Below are positions 6,701 through 14,900 of a stretch of DNA of 22,455 nucleotides, in pieces; position 1 is the stretch's first letter; each line of letters begins with the position of its first letter. A model generated the notes under the pieces. The model did no database searches. It had not been told where the DNA came from and worked only from the letters and a program-made list of their open reading frames with translations. The position numbers were made by a program, and so were the translations under genes. The DNA lies in the IMG/VR virus record IMGVR_UViG_3300042010_000071, positions 1 to 22,455 of that record, one strand, 5' to 3'. Source of the stretch: a virus.

Positions 6701-9058
6701 ATCGGTACTGATGGAGGAAGCGGCAAGTCGGGCAACATCAAGCGTACCGGCAGTGATTTTTCCGGCATTCAGGTTGGCAATGACAGCGCTGTCGAGCGTA
6801 CGGCTCTGCCATGACGTGGTAAACTCCCATTGAGCAATAATGAGTCCGCTACCGTTGTGTTGGAACCACGTATCCCCTGCGATATATCCGGTAGTTCCTG
6901 AGGCAGCAGAAGTGGAGTAGATTACCTTGTTCTTACCGTTGGCAGCAGTCAAGGCGGTATTGGCAGTACCTTGGGCAGTGGCAATAGAGGCATCCTGAGT
7001 GGAAGTCCATGCGCCGTTCCAGATGTACGGCTTGTTTCCGTCGTCGGTATCGAACCACAAATCACCGGTAGTGTTTCCAGTCAGTGGCGGTGCAGACGGT
7101 TGAGACCACGTTCTCGTCTTGAGGTTGACTGTATCGGTCAACGTGGTTATACTTGCAGGAGTGCCGTAGGCGGTAATCTCTTCCGTTGTAGCGGGACGAA
7201 CGTTCAGCCAGTCATAGATAATATCCTTGACAGCTTGAGTTCCCATGCCTACAGAATATTGACCCATGAGCCAGCCGTTCATGGCTGTCCACGTACCTGT
7301 TGCGTTGGTTGGACGACGGAGAACTTTAACTACTCGATACCACTTTCCAGTGACCGGAGCGGGGATCTCAGTTGCCAGAGAAACAGTTACTCGTTGGTTC
7401 GTCATACCGGCCCAGTCAAGAAGCACACCGGCCCCGCCGAAGGAGCTTCCGGAAACTAGACGTACATCCAGTTCTAGAGTAAAGTACTCTAGGTTAGGGG
7501 CATGCGCCAGCGCAGTGTGGAAGGTTAGTCCACGCTGTGTTGTGGTGTCTGTGCAGTTGAATCGGGCAGCGTACTTTCCCGTACGTACTGTTGTTGTTTC
7601 CTTCGTCGGAGCATTGTTGTAGGTTGCGTAGTTGGCCGGTACAGCACCCGTCCAGTCCTCAAAGGACGGGTTGAGGGAGTAGGCCTGTGCCTGAATTGCA
7701 GCCATCTGGGCAGCATCAGCTTTAGTTGTTGCATCAGTGGCAGCAGCAGAGATTGCTTCCGCTTTAGCAGCAGCAGAGTCCTGTGTAGCCTGCCATATCG
7801 ATCCACTGTACGTGTAGAGCTTATAGTTGTTGTCGGTATCTACCCAAGTATCACCTGTATTATATGTGCCTCCGGTAGGTTCGGAGGTTTGAAAATACGT
7901 CTTATTCTTTCCGTTGGCTACGGTGAATGCACTATCTGCCGTTGACTGGGCAGTAGCAATTGTAGCGTCACGCGCAGAAATCCATTGTGTGCTTGTTGTA
8001 TCCCAAGTGTAAGGCTTATTTCCGTCATTAGTGTCAAACCACAGGTCCCCGGCTCGGTGTGAAGTTCCGGCAGGAGGGTTATCCTGCCTCCAGACTGTAC
8101 TTTTACCGTTTGCAGTTGTCTGTGCCGTTCCCGCAGCGAGGGCAGCAGCAGCAGCATCATTGAAAGCCTGATCTGCGGTAGTCTGGGCAGCAGCAGCGGC
8201 AGCAGCAGCATCAGTGGCAACCTTATCGGTTACAACAACCCATGCAGAGCCGTTCCAGCGCTTCGGGGTGTTTGCTCCACCGGTAGTATCAATCCAGAGG
8301 TTCTGTGCAAGCTGGTCGGCAACAGCAGGAGCGGAAGACTGGATAATCACCTTACCCTTTGAGTTGGCGATACCCGCAGCCGTTGCAGCGGAGGCCGCAG
8401 CAGCATCAGCAGCATTTTGAGCGTCATCGGCAGCAGTCTGTGCATTGTCAGCAGCAGCTTGGGCAGCGTCAGCGTCCGCCTGAAGCGCTGCAAGGGCATC
8501 GTTGATACCCTGATCGGTCACAGCACTTTGCATCACCAGAGGGGCGCTTCTAGCGCTTCTGGCAGCTAGGTTTCCGTTGTAGTCCTCAGACTCAAGGGAG
8601 AACTCCCACGTCTCTCCGATAGCCGCGATATCCGTTGTGACAAAAACAGACTCAGAAGGGAGACGGATGACTCCAACATCCACAGTTAGGACAGTTGATC
8701 CGGAGACGATCTTGTGTCCCACGACATTGACGTGTACGAAGTCCTTTGGCTTTGCGGCATTGCCTACGAAGAGTCCGTCCCAAGACACGGTAAAAGTTCC
8801 GGGCTGGGAGGTTGCCACCGGAGTAGTAGCCACAGGAGGAGGAACAATGTCCCCGACGAACGGCTGGAAGCCTATAGTCCCATCAGGAAGCTGCCCGATG
8901 ATAGTCTTGACGCCTGTTACAGGGTCTTCGGCAATAAGGGTCTCGCGAATTACGATATTGCCGGAAGGTTTGGTCTCAAGGGATTTTACCCTGTTACGGA
9001 ACTCCGCGAACTCGCGAAGGAACCCGCCGTCTGGCCCGATTCTTCTTACTTCCGTCAT
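3746..9058 (-). CDS. Giant modular tail fibre / minor tail protein (1770 residues)
   Basis: This is a probable receptor-binding fibre at the tail tip. The N-terminus (about 1-80) is a likely attachment region. Residues about 85-175 look like a fibronectin-III-type beta domain. Ala-rich coiled coils follow (about 185-230 and 280-316). Five short modules carry a GDLWFDT-type core with nearby aromatics (near 250, 335, 405, 665 and 730). Three jelly-roll, carbohydrate-binding-like domains start near 460 (SLNPSFEDW), 795 (ENPDFES) and 1125 (DNLIVESNF). Each of the last two is preceded by an ARLAA/ARIAA...TDKL linker. Residues 997-1098 are two 51-residue repeats beginning INAGTIAAARLDA. Residues about 1590-1635 are Thr/Gly/Val-rich repeats of beta-helix type. 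The last 130 residues resemble a TNF/C1q-like trimeric tip. AGAGGAT precedes the ATG. Length and domain mix suit a trimeric sugar-binding fibre; the receptor cannot be named. Confidence 0.88.
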   Translation of the reverse strand: MTEVRRIGPDGGFLREFAEFRNRVKSLETKPSGNIVIRETLIAEDPVTGVKTIIGQLPDGTIGFQPFVGDIVPPPVATTPVATSQPGTFTVSWDGLFVGNAAKPKDFVHVNVVGHKIVSGSTVLTVDVGVIRLPSESVFVTTDIAAIGETWEFSLESEDYNGNLAARSARSAPLVMQSAVTDQGINDALAALQADADAAQAAADNAQTAADDAQNAADAAAASAATAAGIANSKGKVIIQSSAPAVADQLAQNLWIDTTGGANTPKRWNGSAWVVVTDKVATDAAAAAAAAQTTADQAFNDAAAAALAAGTAQTTANGKSTVWRQDNPPAGTSHRAGDLWFDTNDGNKPYTWDTTSTQWISARDATIATAQSTADSAFTVANGKNKTYFQTSEPTGGTYNTGDTWVDTDNNYKLYTYSGSIWQATQDSAAAKAEAISAAATDATTKADAAQMAAIQAQAYSLNPSFEDWTGAVPANYATYNNAPTKETTTVRTGKYAARFNCTDTTTQRGLTFHTALAHAPNLEYFTLELDVRLVSGSSFGGAGVLLDWAGMTNQRVTVSLATEIPAPVTGKWYRVVKVLRRPTNATGTWTAMNGWLMGQYSVGMGTQAVKDIIYDWLNVRPATTEEITAYGTPASITTLTDTVNLKTRTWSQPSAPPLTGNTTGDLWFDTDDGNKPYIWNGAWTSTQDASIATAQGTANTALTAANGKNKVIYSTSAASGTTGYIAGDTWFQHNGSGLIIAQWEFTTSWQSRTLDSAVIANLNAGKITAGTLDVARLAASSISTDKLLIADINNYVENPDFESDTVGQAPKGYSNTGNATVIDISGLGGTYGTMGTAGNGTGKALALNAQNGSNNDVYGYKLIPVEVGDQFYVEYEARNLNTVGTGNAGLGFRTFGPTKAPVSWTNVSAFGTTKSTVWTKKTGSYTVPAGVAFIQVWITFANNAETTNQFWIDNLSIRRKNEGTLIVDGAIQAGSLIVANGAIGNAQIADLSADKINAGTIAAARLDAETIKSKLIEASYINAADIFAANSITSASGIFGTMDASVINAGTIAAARLDAAVIRSKLIDADLINAVDILVQNSITATNGIIGSIDAAKITVGEMSGARIAAKTITTDKLVITSTDNLIVESNFSNNGSSWGTLDANKSINATAGRGSLPALRITGTTSLQTINNLVNRVAVGTEDRFRGSMYVKSSAALAAGSIKLRMKCYTNATSSTSITVVSSPLLVANTWTLIEGYSPALPAGTIAVEFFIEVTNNATGTTTDIDYVAMTRAADGKLVVDGAIDGKTITGALFQTEATASRGIKLDGTGFKAYDPVGLETFAISAATGAVTSKGTFSTTGSEVVEGAGTRTISAIFGNLTYDSHSAFSSTPGILFNNSHSSEGPQTPASILYNGDALRLSTLDRSGGGQPDVTTSGSQALVGEGVANMIATTLAGSTDTDPNKLYPSPNMWLDAGQPGNHGFEEASLYMWYVPTIDGDERITGLRVNTYGGSDLLAPLVDDDIFHATMSTYSDQAGTVALGYALMSVTDNGLWAIEGRRNSDGARMTSIYTPNANGEMRIDADTKILLGTNFDSTGHLEVTASTTTVKNNLAVTGTSNFTGAVTTGAITTGAATLSSATVTGTLTVQGNAVLPIKHCETNVITSFPPNNTVWGPGTFAKDTNKSFNDGFVTFPAADQIKFMEAGVYCIHLVVWNNSTTYSASRIFLKNAAGTVIHNAQAKAEGGVWEFSISVPNFYATANEIVLVQFLQASGGTMQFDSKLRVTKLQ
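5760..6070 (-). repeat. Two direct repeats of 153 bp in the fibre gene
   Basis: The unit starting at 6070 and the one starting at 5917 each encode 51 residues beginning INAGTIAAARLDA and containing SKLI, a N/D-A-x-DI segment and NSIT. The start of a third, diverged copy (ITVGEMSGARI) follows. At the DNA level the start of each unit is nearly identical over about 40 bases. The spacing keeps the frame (51 codons). They probably form repeated beta-rich shaft segments. Confidence 0.75.
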
Positions 9059-9083
9059 TACTATCCTCTACGTCATTTTACTG

Positions 9084-10193
9084 CTAATCTACAAACTTGT
9101 CTTCCTTTTGAAGGCTAACCTTGACGCTATCTGAAGTATCTCCTACAATACTTAGAAGTCGCATCTCAGTCATACCATCAGGGAGGGAGAGCCACCCTTG
9201 TGTAATTACGTGAACCAAGTCACCCGGCCAGAAGTCTCCCAACGGAATGGGGCCGTCTGCTCGAACCGTCATCTGAACTTCCAGAAGTGGTTCCTTGTTC
9301 ACCCAGAGGTTCGATATTCCATGGTTGGCTACAACCGTTGGATTCTCACTGTTACCAACATTGACGACCGTCTCAAGCAAAGGGTATTGCGCCTGAAGAG
9401 GTCCATCATTGGTAGCTACCTTGATGAGAAGCCCCTCATCCTGACCAGCACCGGTTGAATAAGTTCTAAAGGTCTGATATGATCCAGTTACGATAGTGCT
9501 CATATCAACTACCTCTCCTCTTGCAGGAGTGGTGTCCCATACCGGAGTATATTTCTGGTAGATTCTTGGCTGCTTATCTGTACCCGTCCAGAAGTCGAAC
9601 GTAAGTTGGTTATCCTGAATAAGCCTTGGTTTAAACATTATATCAGGCCCATTGATGACGTTTGAAAGCTTTGTCAACACATCATCGGTATTGATGTTCT
9701 GTAGGTTGAACCCTCGGTACGTTCTCTCATGGTTTGCGGACTCGTCCGCGATAGGGAACGAGATCGGAAGCGACCCACCCGGTTTCTTCTGCGATTGTTC
9801 GACAACCCTCTTGGCGATAGTGGCGAGGGACAGTCCGTTCCAGTACTTGTAGCTTTTCGCTAGCAAGTCCCAGTTGGTCTGCTCATCAATCACAAACCTC
9901 TTAGCGAGGACTGAGCGGATACCTCCACAGCCGATAGTCACGAAATCCGAAGACTCGGAGGGGCGGGTAATGATCGGGCCAGCAATGATGGGAACACCCT
10001 TGTAGAAGAGCACAACACCTGCCCACCATGGAGAAAGCCAGTACTTGAGGTTCACATTAGGCAGAGTATTCTTCCTCAGCTTCATGCTAATGGACTCAAC
10101 ACCGTTCAATTCCATTGACCACGAGGCAGATTCAAACTCAAGTTGAGGTCCAATGTTTCCTGAAGAGACTTGAAAAAGATTAGCTGTCCACAT
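9084..10193 (-). CDS. Baseplate hub / tail-associated protein, Gp37-like
   Basis: This 369-residue protein is a probable structural hub at the tail tip, between the distal tail protein and the fibre. The N-terminal 100 residues have the alternating beta pattern of hub proteins (LEFESASWSMELNGVESISM, then GVVLFYKGVPIIAGPI). A further beta-rich C-terminal region ends in LLSIVGDTSDSVKVSLQK. Order and pattern match the siphovirus ReqiPepy6 Gp37-like family of actinophages; that assignment is from memory of the family, not a search. The ATG overlaps the stop of the gene before it in a TAATG junction. No lysozyme or peptidase motif is visible, unlike Tal proteins that carry hydrolases. Confidence 0.75.
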   Translation of the reverse strand: MWTANLFQVSSGNIGPQLEFESASWSMELNGVESISMKLRKNTLPNVNLKYWLSPWWAGVVLFYKGVPIIAGPIITRPSESSDFVTIGCGGIRSVLAKRFVIDEQTNWDLLAKSYKYWNGLSLATIAKRVVEQSQKKPGGSLPISFPIADESANHERTYRGFNLQNINTDDVLTKLSNVINGPDIMFKPRLIQDNQLTFDFWTGTDKQPRIYQKYTPVWDTTPARGEVVDMSTIVTGSYQTFRTYSTGAGQDEGLLIKVATNDGPLQAQYPLLETVVNVGNSENPTVVANHGISNLWVNKEPLLEVQMTVRADGPIPLGDFWPGDLVHVITQGWLSLPDGMTEMRLLSIVGDTSDSVKVSLQKEDKFVD

Positions 10194-11062
10194 TAAATAG
10201 CCGGTCCAACGTCTTCAACAGTGTAAATGACGCCGCCTCGACCGAATCCAGCGCTAGTGCCGTAGTATGTTGCAGCCTGTCCCGGACCAACCATTCGGCC
10301 TGACCCAAGGTTGGTGGTATGGGTTCCGGCTGAGACGTTGATGGTGTGCTCCCAATAGTACTGTGCCCACGCCTGATGCAACCCCGGAGTGGTGAAAATG
10401 ATCATATCTCCACCGTCAATGTTCGGAAGGAAGTAATGCTCAGTGTATTTGGAGTTGTCGAATCCTACTGCACCGGAAGAATAGAGTAGTGCGTTCACGC
10501 TGAACCTTACTCTACGGTCTGTTGGGACGGTGAAGGTTCCATGCCCTTCCCTTAGAAGAGGAATAGAAAGTAGTCCGGTATAGGTGTTCTGCCATCGATG
10601 TAGGACACCGAGAGAAGCACCATACGGGATAGAGTAGTTTATTCCTCCGGTTGCAACTGCGGCATTGGTATTAGTGTTTCCTGCGGAAACAACAAAGCGC
10701 TTGAGTTCAACTGCACGGGCAGGGAGGACGGTCCCCACACCGACGACAATATTTGCGTCCCCTTCAATGGAAGGGTATCGTTGCTGGACGTAGATAATGT
10801 CTGTACGTGAGCCAGAACCCGGAGCCGCTGCTGTTGAGATAGTAGTGGTGGCAACAGGAGCAAGGATAATCTCGTCTGTAGCCGTTTTGATTGCTACGAC
10901 TCCTGAATTAATCGTATAACTCATGATGGATGCGCTGGTTGTGATAGTACATCCACTGATAATTCCGGGGGTAAAAAGTCCACCGTAGATTTTTCTAATA
11001 TCAGATGACGATGTTCCGGAGGAACCGTCTGCTGCTGGATCGACGCCAAATCCTGAAGTCAT
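10193..11062 (-). CDS. Minor tail protein, probable baseplate or receptor-binding component
   Basis: This 289-residue protein is beta-rich throughout. An early domain (about 20-130) contains YGGLFTPGIISG, MSYTINSGVVAI and RTDIIYVQQ, a pattern common in phage baseplate proteins that sit between Dit and hub. The second half, from about 155, starts LHRWQNTYTGLLSIP and has jelly-roll-like strands, ending in a Gly-rich segment. It has no signal peptide or coiled coil. AGGAAGAAG precedes its ATG, and its stop overlaps the next gene by one base. Position inside the tail-tip cluster makes a structural role firm; receptor binding is only possible. Confidence 0.7.
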   Translation of the reverse strand: MTSGFGVDPAADGSSGTSSSDIRKIYGGLFTPGIISGCTITTSASIMSYTINSGVVAIKTATDEIILAPVATTTISTAAAPGSGSRTDIIYVQQRYPSIEGDANIVVGVGTVLPARAVELKRFVVSAGNTNTNAAVATGGINYSIPYGASLGVLHRWQNTYTGLLSIPLLREGHGTFTVPTDRRVRFSVNALLYSSGAVGFDNSKYTEHYFLPNIDGGDMIIFTTPGLHQAWAQYYWEHTINVSAGTHTTNLGSGRMVGPGQAATYYGTSAGFGRGGVIYTVEDVGPAI

Positions 11063-11075
11063 TTGTCTCTTCTTC

Positions 11076-11930
11076 CTAAATCCAAGTATCTCTATACATT
11101 ATATCACACCAGCCTGAGCCATTCTGGATTGGTGTGAATGTGGGCTGAATGGTAGCCCCAGCAGGAATTGAAAACCAATCCCTTCGATTAACCAGTGTGG
11201 TTTTATCCACACCATTTTGAGTAGCGGTCCCTTTAGCCGTATCGATAATGACCGGAGCCGAGAAAGTCACCATTCCGGCATAGGTAATTACCTTCCCAAG
11301 ATTGTCCTCGACAGAGAACCCGGAGAAATAGTCCCCCGTTACAACGAAAGTAGGCCATGCATCAGCGTTTCCATTATTTTTAACGGTCTGAATGGTGTTC
11401 TCGCCTGCCAGATTATAGTCAAGCGGATAAGATAGTCGATATTGTAGACCTCCTAGCGTGACATTAGCTCCAGCCTGAAATACTCTCATTGGGCCGTAGA
11501 TGTGTGGGTCCGGAGCGTACAAATCGATTTTGAACACAGCAACATTGTCAAGCTGCTGGGTCCATGAGACAGCACCTTCCAGCCCAACTGTTGCATATCG
11601 GGTATCCGAGGAGGTTTCCACGGACATTTCCACATACTCTCCCGCCCGAAAAAGCCCAGTGAGTTGATCACGCATAGTCTGGAGTTCCGCACGATTAAGA
11701 GCGACAGCGGTCCCAGACAGGGATATAAGGCGGGACGAGAATGTGTAGGGTTCACTGAAGTCACCGTTGGAAACGGGGCGGACTGTGGCATCTCGTCGCG
11801 CAGCCGTTCCATCAGTCCACCCAACCATAGCTACAGGATCAAGCACAAACTGCCCGTAGGGGGCAATTCGTGACGAACGGAATACCGTATCCTTGATTGT
11901 CACTATGATTTTGTCGTTCTTGAGATACAT
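11076..11930 (-). CDS. Distal tail protein (Dit-like)
   Basis: This 284-residue protein probably forms the ring that joins the tail tube to the tip. It follows directly after the tape measure, the canonical Dit position. The N-terminal half carries features of the siphovirus tail component family: beta strands with ISLSGTAVALNRAELQTM and a helix near residues 80-92, then MSVETSSDTRYATVGLEGA and FKIDLYAPDPHIYG. The DPxxYG segment is typical where the N-terminal domain ends. The C-terminal half is a beta sandwich (galectin-like in characterised Dits) ending in GWCDIMYRDTWI. AGGA precedes the ATG, and the gap to the tape measure stop is 9 bases. Confidence 0.85.
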   Translation of the reverse strand: MYLKNDKIIVTIKDTVFRSSRIAPYGQFVLDPVAMVGWTDGTAARRDATVRPVSNGDFSEPYTFSSRLISLSGTAVALNRAELQTMRDQLTGLFRAGEYVEMSVETSSDTRYATVGLEGAVSWTQQLDNVAVFKIDLYAPDPHIYGPMRVFQAGANVTLGGLQYRLSYPLDYNLAGENTIQTVKNNGNADAWPTFVVTGDYFSGFSVEDNLGKVITYAGMVTFSAPVIIDTAKGTATQNGVDKTTLVNRRDWFSIPAGATIQPTFTPIQNGSGWCDIMYRDTWI

Positions 11931-11939
11931 TTGTCTATC

Positions 11940-14900
11940 CTAGTTTGAAGTGGAAAGTTTCCAGTACATGTGATTCATTGCAGCTTCACCAATTTGTGTC
12001 TCATTGAGACCCTGAGATGGATTTACTGTAAAGTTCACATTGGTGACTCCTCCAATACCGGACTGGCCGAATACACCAGTTCCGGTCGAAGCGCGGGAGG
12101 TTCCGGTAACAGTGTCTCGGGAGAGTACCGGAGCAACTGTCGCGGTTACGGCTTGTTTCTGAGAAGCCGTTTTAACAGCAGGAAGCATAATATCGGCTAT
12201 CTCCGGAACCGCTGCTTCTGCAAGAGTCGCAGTGGCCTTCTTGACACGTCCCACCATGGACTCAATACCAATTGCCAGACCAGCGCCAAGCTGCTTACCG
12301 ACCTGATCACGCATGACACGGGACGGAGACTTGATTCCGAAGAAGTTTTTGATAGTATCAAGAGCACCAGCGGCAATATTCTTAATGGTGTCAACAATCG
12401 CACCCGAAGCATTACGGATACCTTGGGCAAGACCGTCGATCAGGTCTCGACCAGCGTTCAGCAGAAGACTACCGAAGTTACCGATATTGTTGAGGATATC
12501 GCTTCCGATTCGTCCTATTGTGTCGAGGACGTTTTGTATGTTACGCTGTACCTCATTGACAAATCCGCTGACTCCGTTTACGATGTTGTTCCAGACATCG
12601 CGCACGAAGTTACCGATGGCGCTCCATGTGGAGTTCCATGCGTTGTTAATTCCATTGACCACATTGTTGATGGTGTTGGATACGTTCTGGATGGCTCCCG
12701 AGACGAAGGAAACTATGTTGTTCCAAATGGTCGAGAAGAAATTTGAAATCCCGCTCCAGATGGAGTTCCATGTATCCGAGATACCATTTACGATATTGAC
12801 AATCGTGTCCCTGATTCCATTAATGATTGGCGAGTAAATCGCTACCATCAGGTTCCAGATTGTGGTAAAGTAGTCAACAATTCCCTGCCATACAGCATTC
12901 CACGTATCTCGGACTCCATTCACAATTCCCGTAATGGTGTCAGAAATTGACTGAATGATTGGACTGTAGATGGCAACCATCTGATTCCAAACAGTCGTAA
13001 AGAAATCAACGATTCCCTGCCACACTGAGTTCCACGTCGAGACAATTGCATTAACAATTGTCGTAATGGTGTCAGAAATTGACTGAATGATCGGTGTGAA
13101 GAATCGGACGAGGTTGGTCCAGATACCGATAAAAATTGTAGAAATAATCTCCCACGCGGCTGTCCAGATCGCGGTAATAATATCAACAGCGCCCTGAATG
13201 ATAGATGTGATCAGATTGACAAGAGGCTCAAAGAACCATACAATACCGTTCCAGATATTCCTGAAAACATCAGCCATAAAGTTGAACGCGCCGACCCAGA
13301 TGCCGATGTACATCTGGACACCAGTCGAGATGATTGTTACAATCGTGTTGATGACATTCGAAATGAAATCAACGACAGGACGGAAGAAGTCAGCTACTCC
13401 GTTAACAATTCCGCCGATGAACTGGCCGACCTGATCCGCGATACCTCCGAAGAAGTTACCGATTCCGTCACCAACGACACTAAGGCCCTTTTCGAAGTTT
13501 CCTCCGAAGTTTCCAAAGAATCCTTGGATGAAGGTGATTGCCTCACCGACCCACTTACCGATTCCGCCGAAGAAATCACCGGCAGCTTTTGTGGCACCTT
13601 CAAACATCGGAACTACGTTAGTGTTCCAGAAGCTAACAATATTTCCTATGACTTCACCGATGAATTTGAATGCAGCGTCTATACCGTCCTTAAACCATCC
13701 GACGTTGTTGTAAGCCCAAATTACACCAGCGACCAGAGCAGCTATACCCGCGACGATACCAGCGATTACCAAAGCAACAGGGTTAGCCAGAGCAGCTATG
13801 TTGAATCCGGTCTGAATAGCAGTAGCAAGTGTCATACCGGCACGGTACGCGGCCATTGCCGTAGTAATGCCACTGATGATACCCTGAATAGCTACAGTGG
13901 CCTTCCAAGCAGCAGCAAATCCAACCACACCGGCAATGATGGCTGGCAAGGCTGGGCCAAGCGTCTCGACAACCTGTGCGATAAATGGAGCCACAGCCTG
14001 AATGATTGACGTTATGGCAGGGGCTACAGTAAGCATTACGGAAGTAAGTGAATCAAAGGCAGGCTTGAGCGCTTGGATGATCTGAATAAGAGCGTCACCA
14101 AGGACCGGGATCAGCGGATCGATAGCCTGCTTCAAAGCGGTTATTAGAGGCAATGCCACTTCAAGGGCAGCAGCGAGTACCCCACCAATGTTGGCAGCAA
14201 GGCTACCGATAATGGAGAGGAACGCGCCCATCTTTGGACCCATGGTTCCGACGACAGGTGCCAGTGCTTCAAAGCCCTTCTGGATTCCGTCAAACATGGC
14301 AGCAAATCCAGCTTGGAATTCCGGGTTCGAGGTAATGGCAGCGATGGCATCGGAGACTACCTTGATGACACCGGCAATGGACTCAAGGGCAGATCTGACG
14401 GTCGGTGCCGCAGAACCAATTGCCCCGAAAAGCTTGAAGAAGGCGTCTCCAAGGGATGAGGCAACAGCGTTGGCACCTTGGAAGATTGTTGTAAGCGCCT
14501 TAATGCCTTCCGGAGAGTTGACAGCAGTGTTGAGTCTGTCAACAAAACTCAGTAGTGTACCGAGTCCATCAGAACCAGCGGCACGGGCTGCATCGGTGAT
14601 GCCAGAAAAGATGCCAGCAGTTTCGGCAACAATAGATCCGAGTCGCTTCAGGTTGGTAATACCCTCTTCAATCCAACGCCTAAGGTCACCATTAGATGCT
14701 GCCGCATTGATGAAGTTTGAGAACTTGTTGGAAACCTCAACAAACCATGTAGCAAGTCGAGGAAGAAGCTCCCCACCAACCCAGCCCAATTCCACGAAGG
14801 CCTGTACCAGAGGTTCAAGTGCCTGTGATGCTATGTCTATAGACTTGGAGAGGAATCCAAACATCCCTACGATGACATTGTTATCCAGATGAACCTTTAG

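Noticed and set aside
12970-13090. Regularly spaced repeats that might suggest a CRISPR array
   Set aside because: The repeats are 132 bp apart, imperfect, and read in frame as tape measure protein; there are no short spacers.
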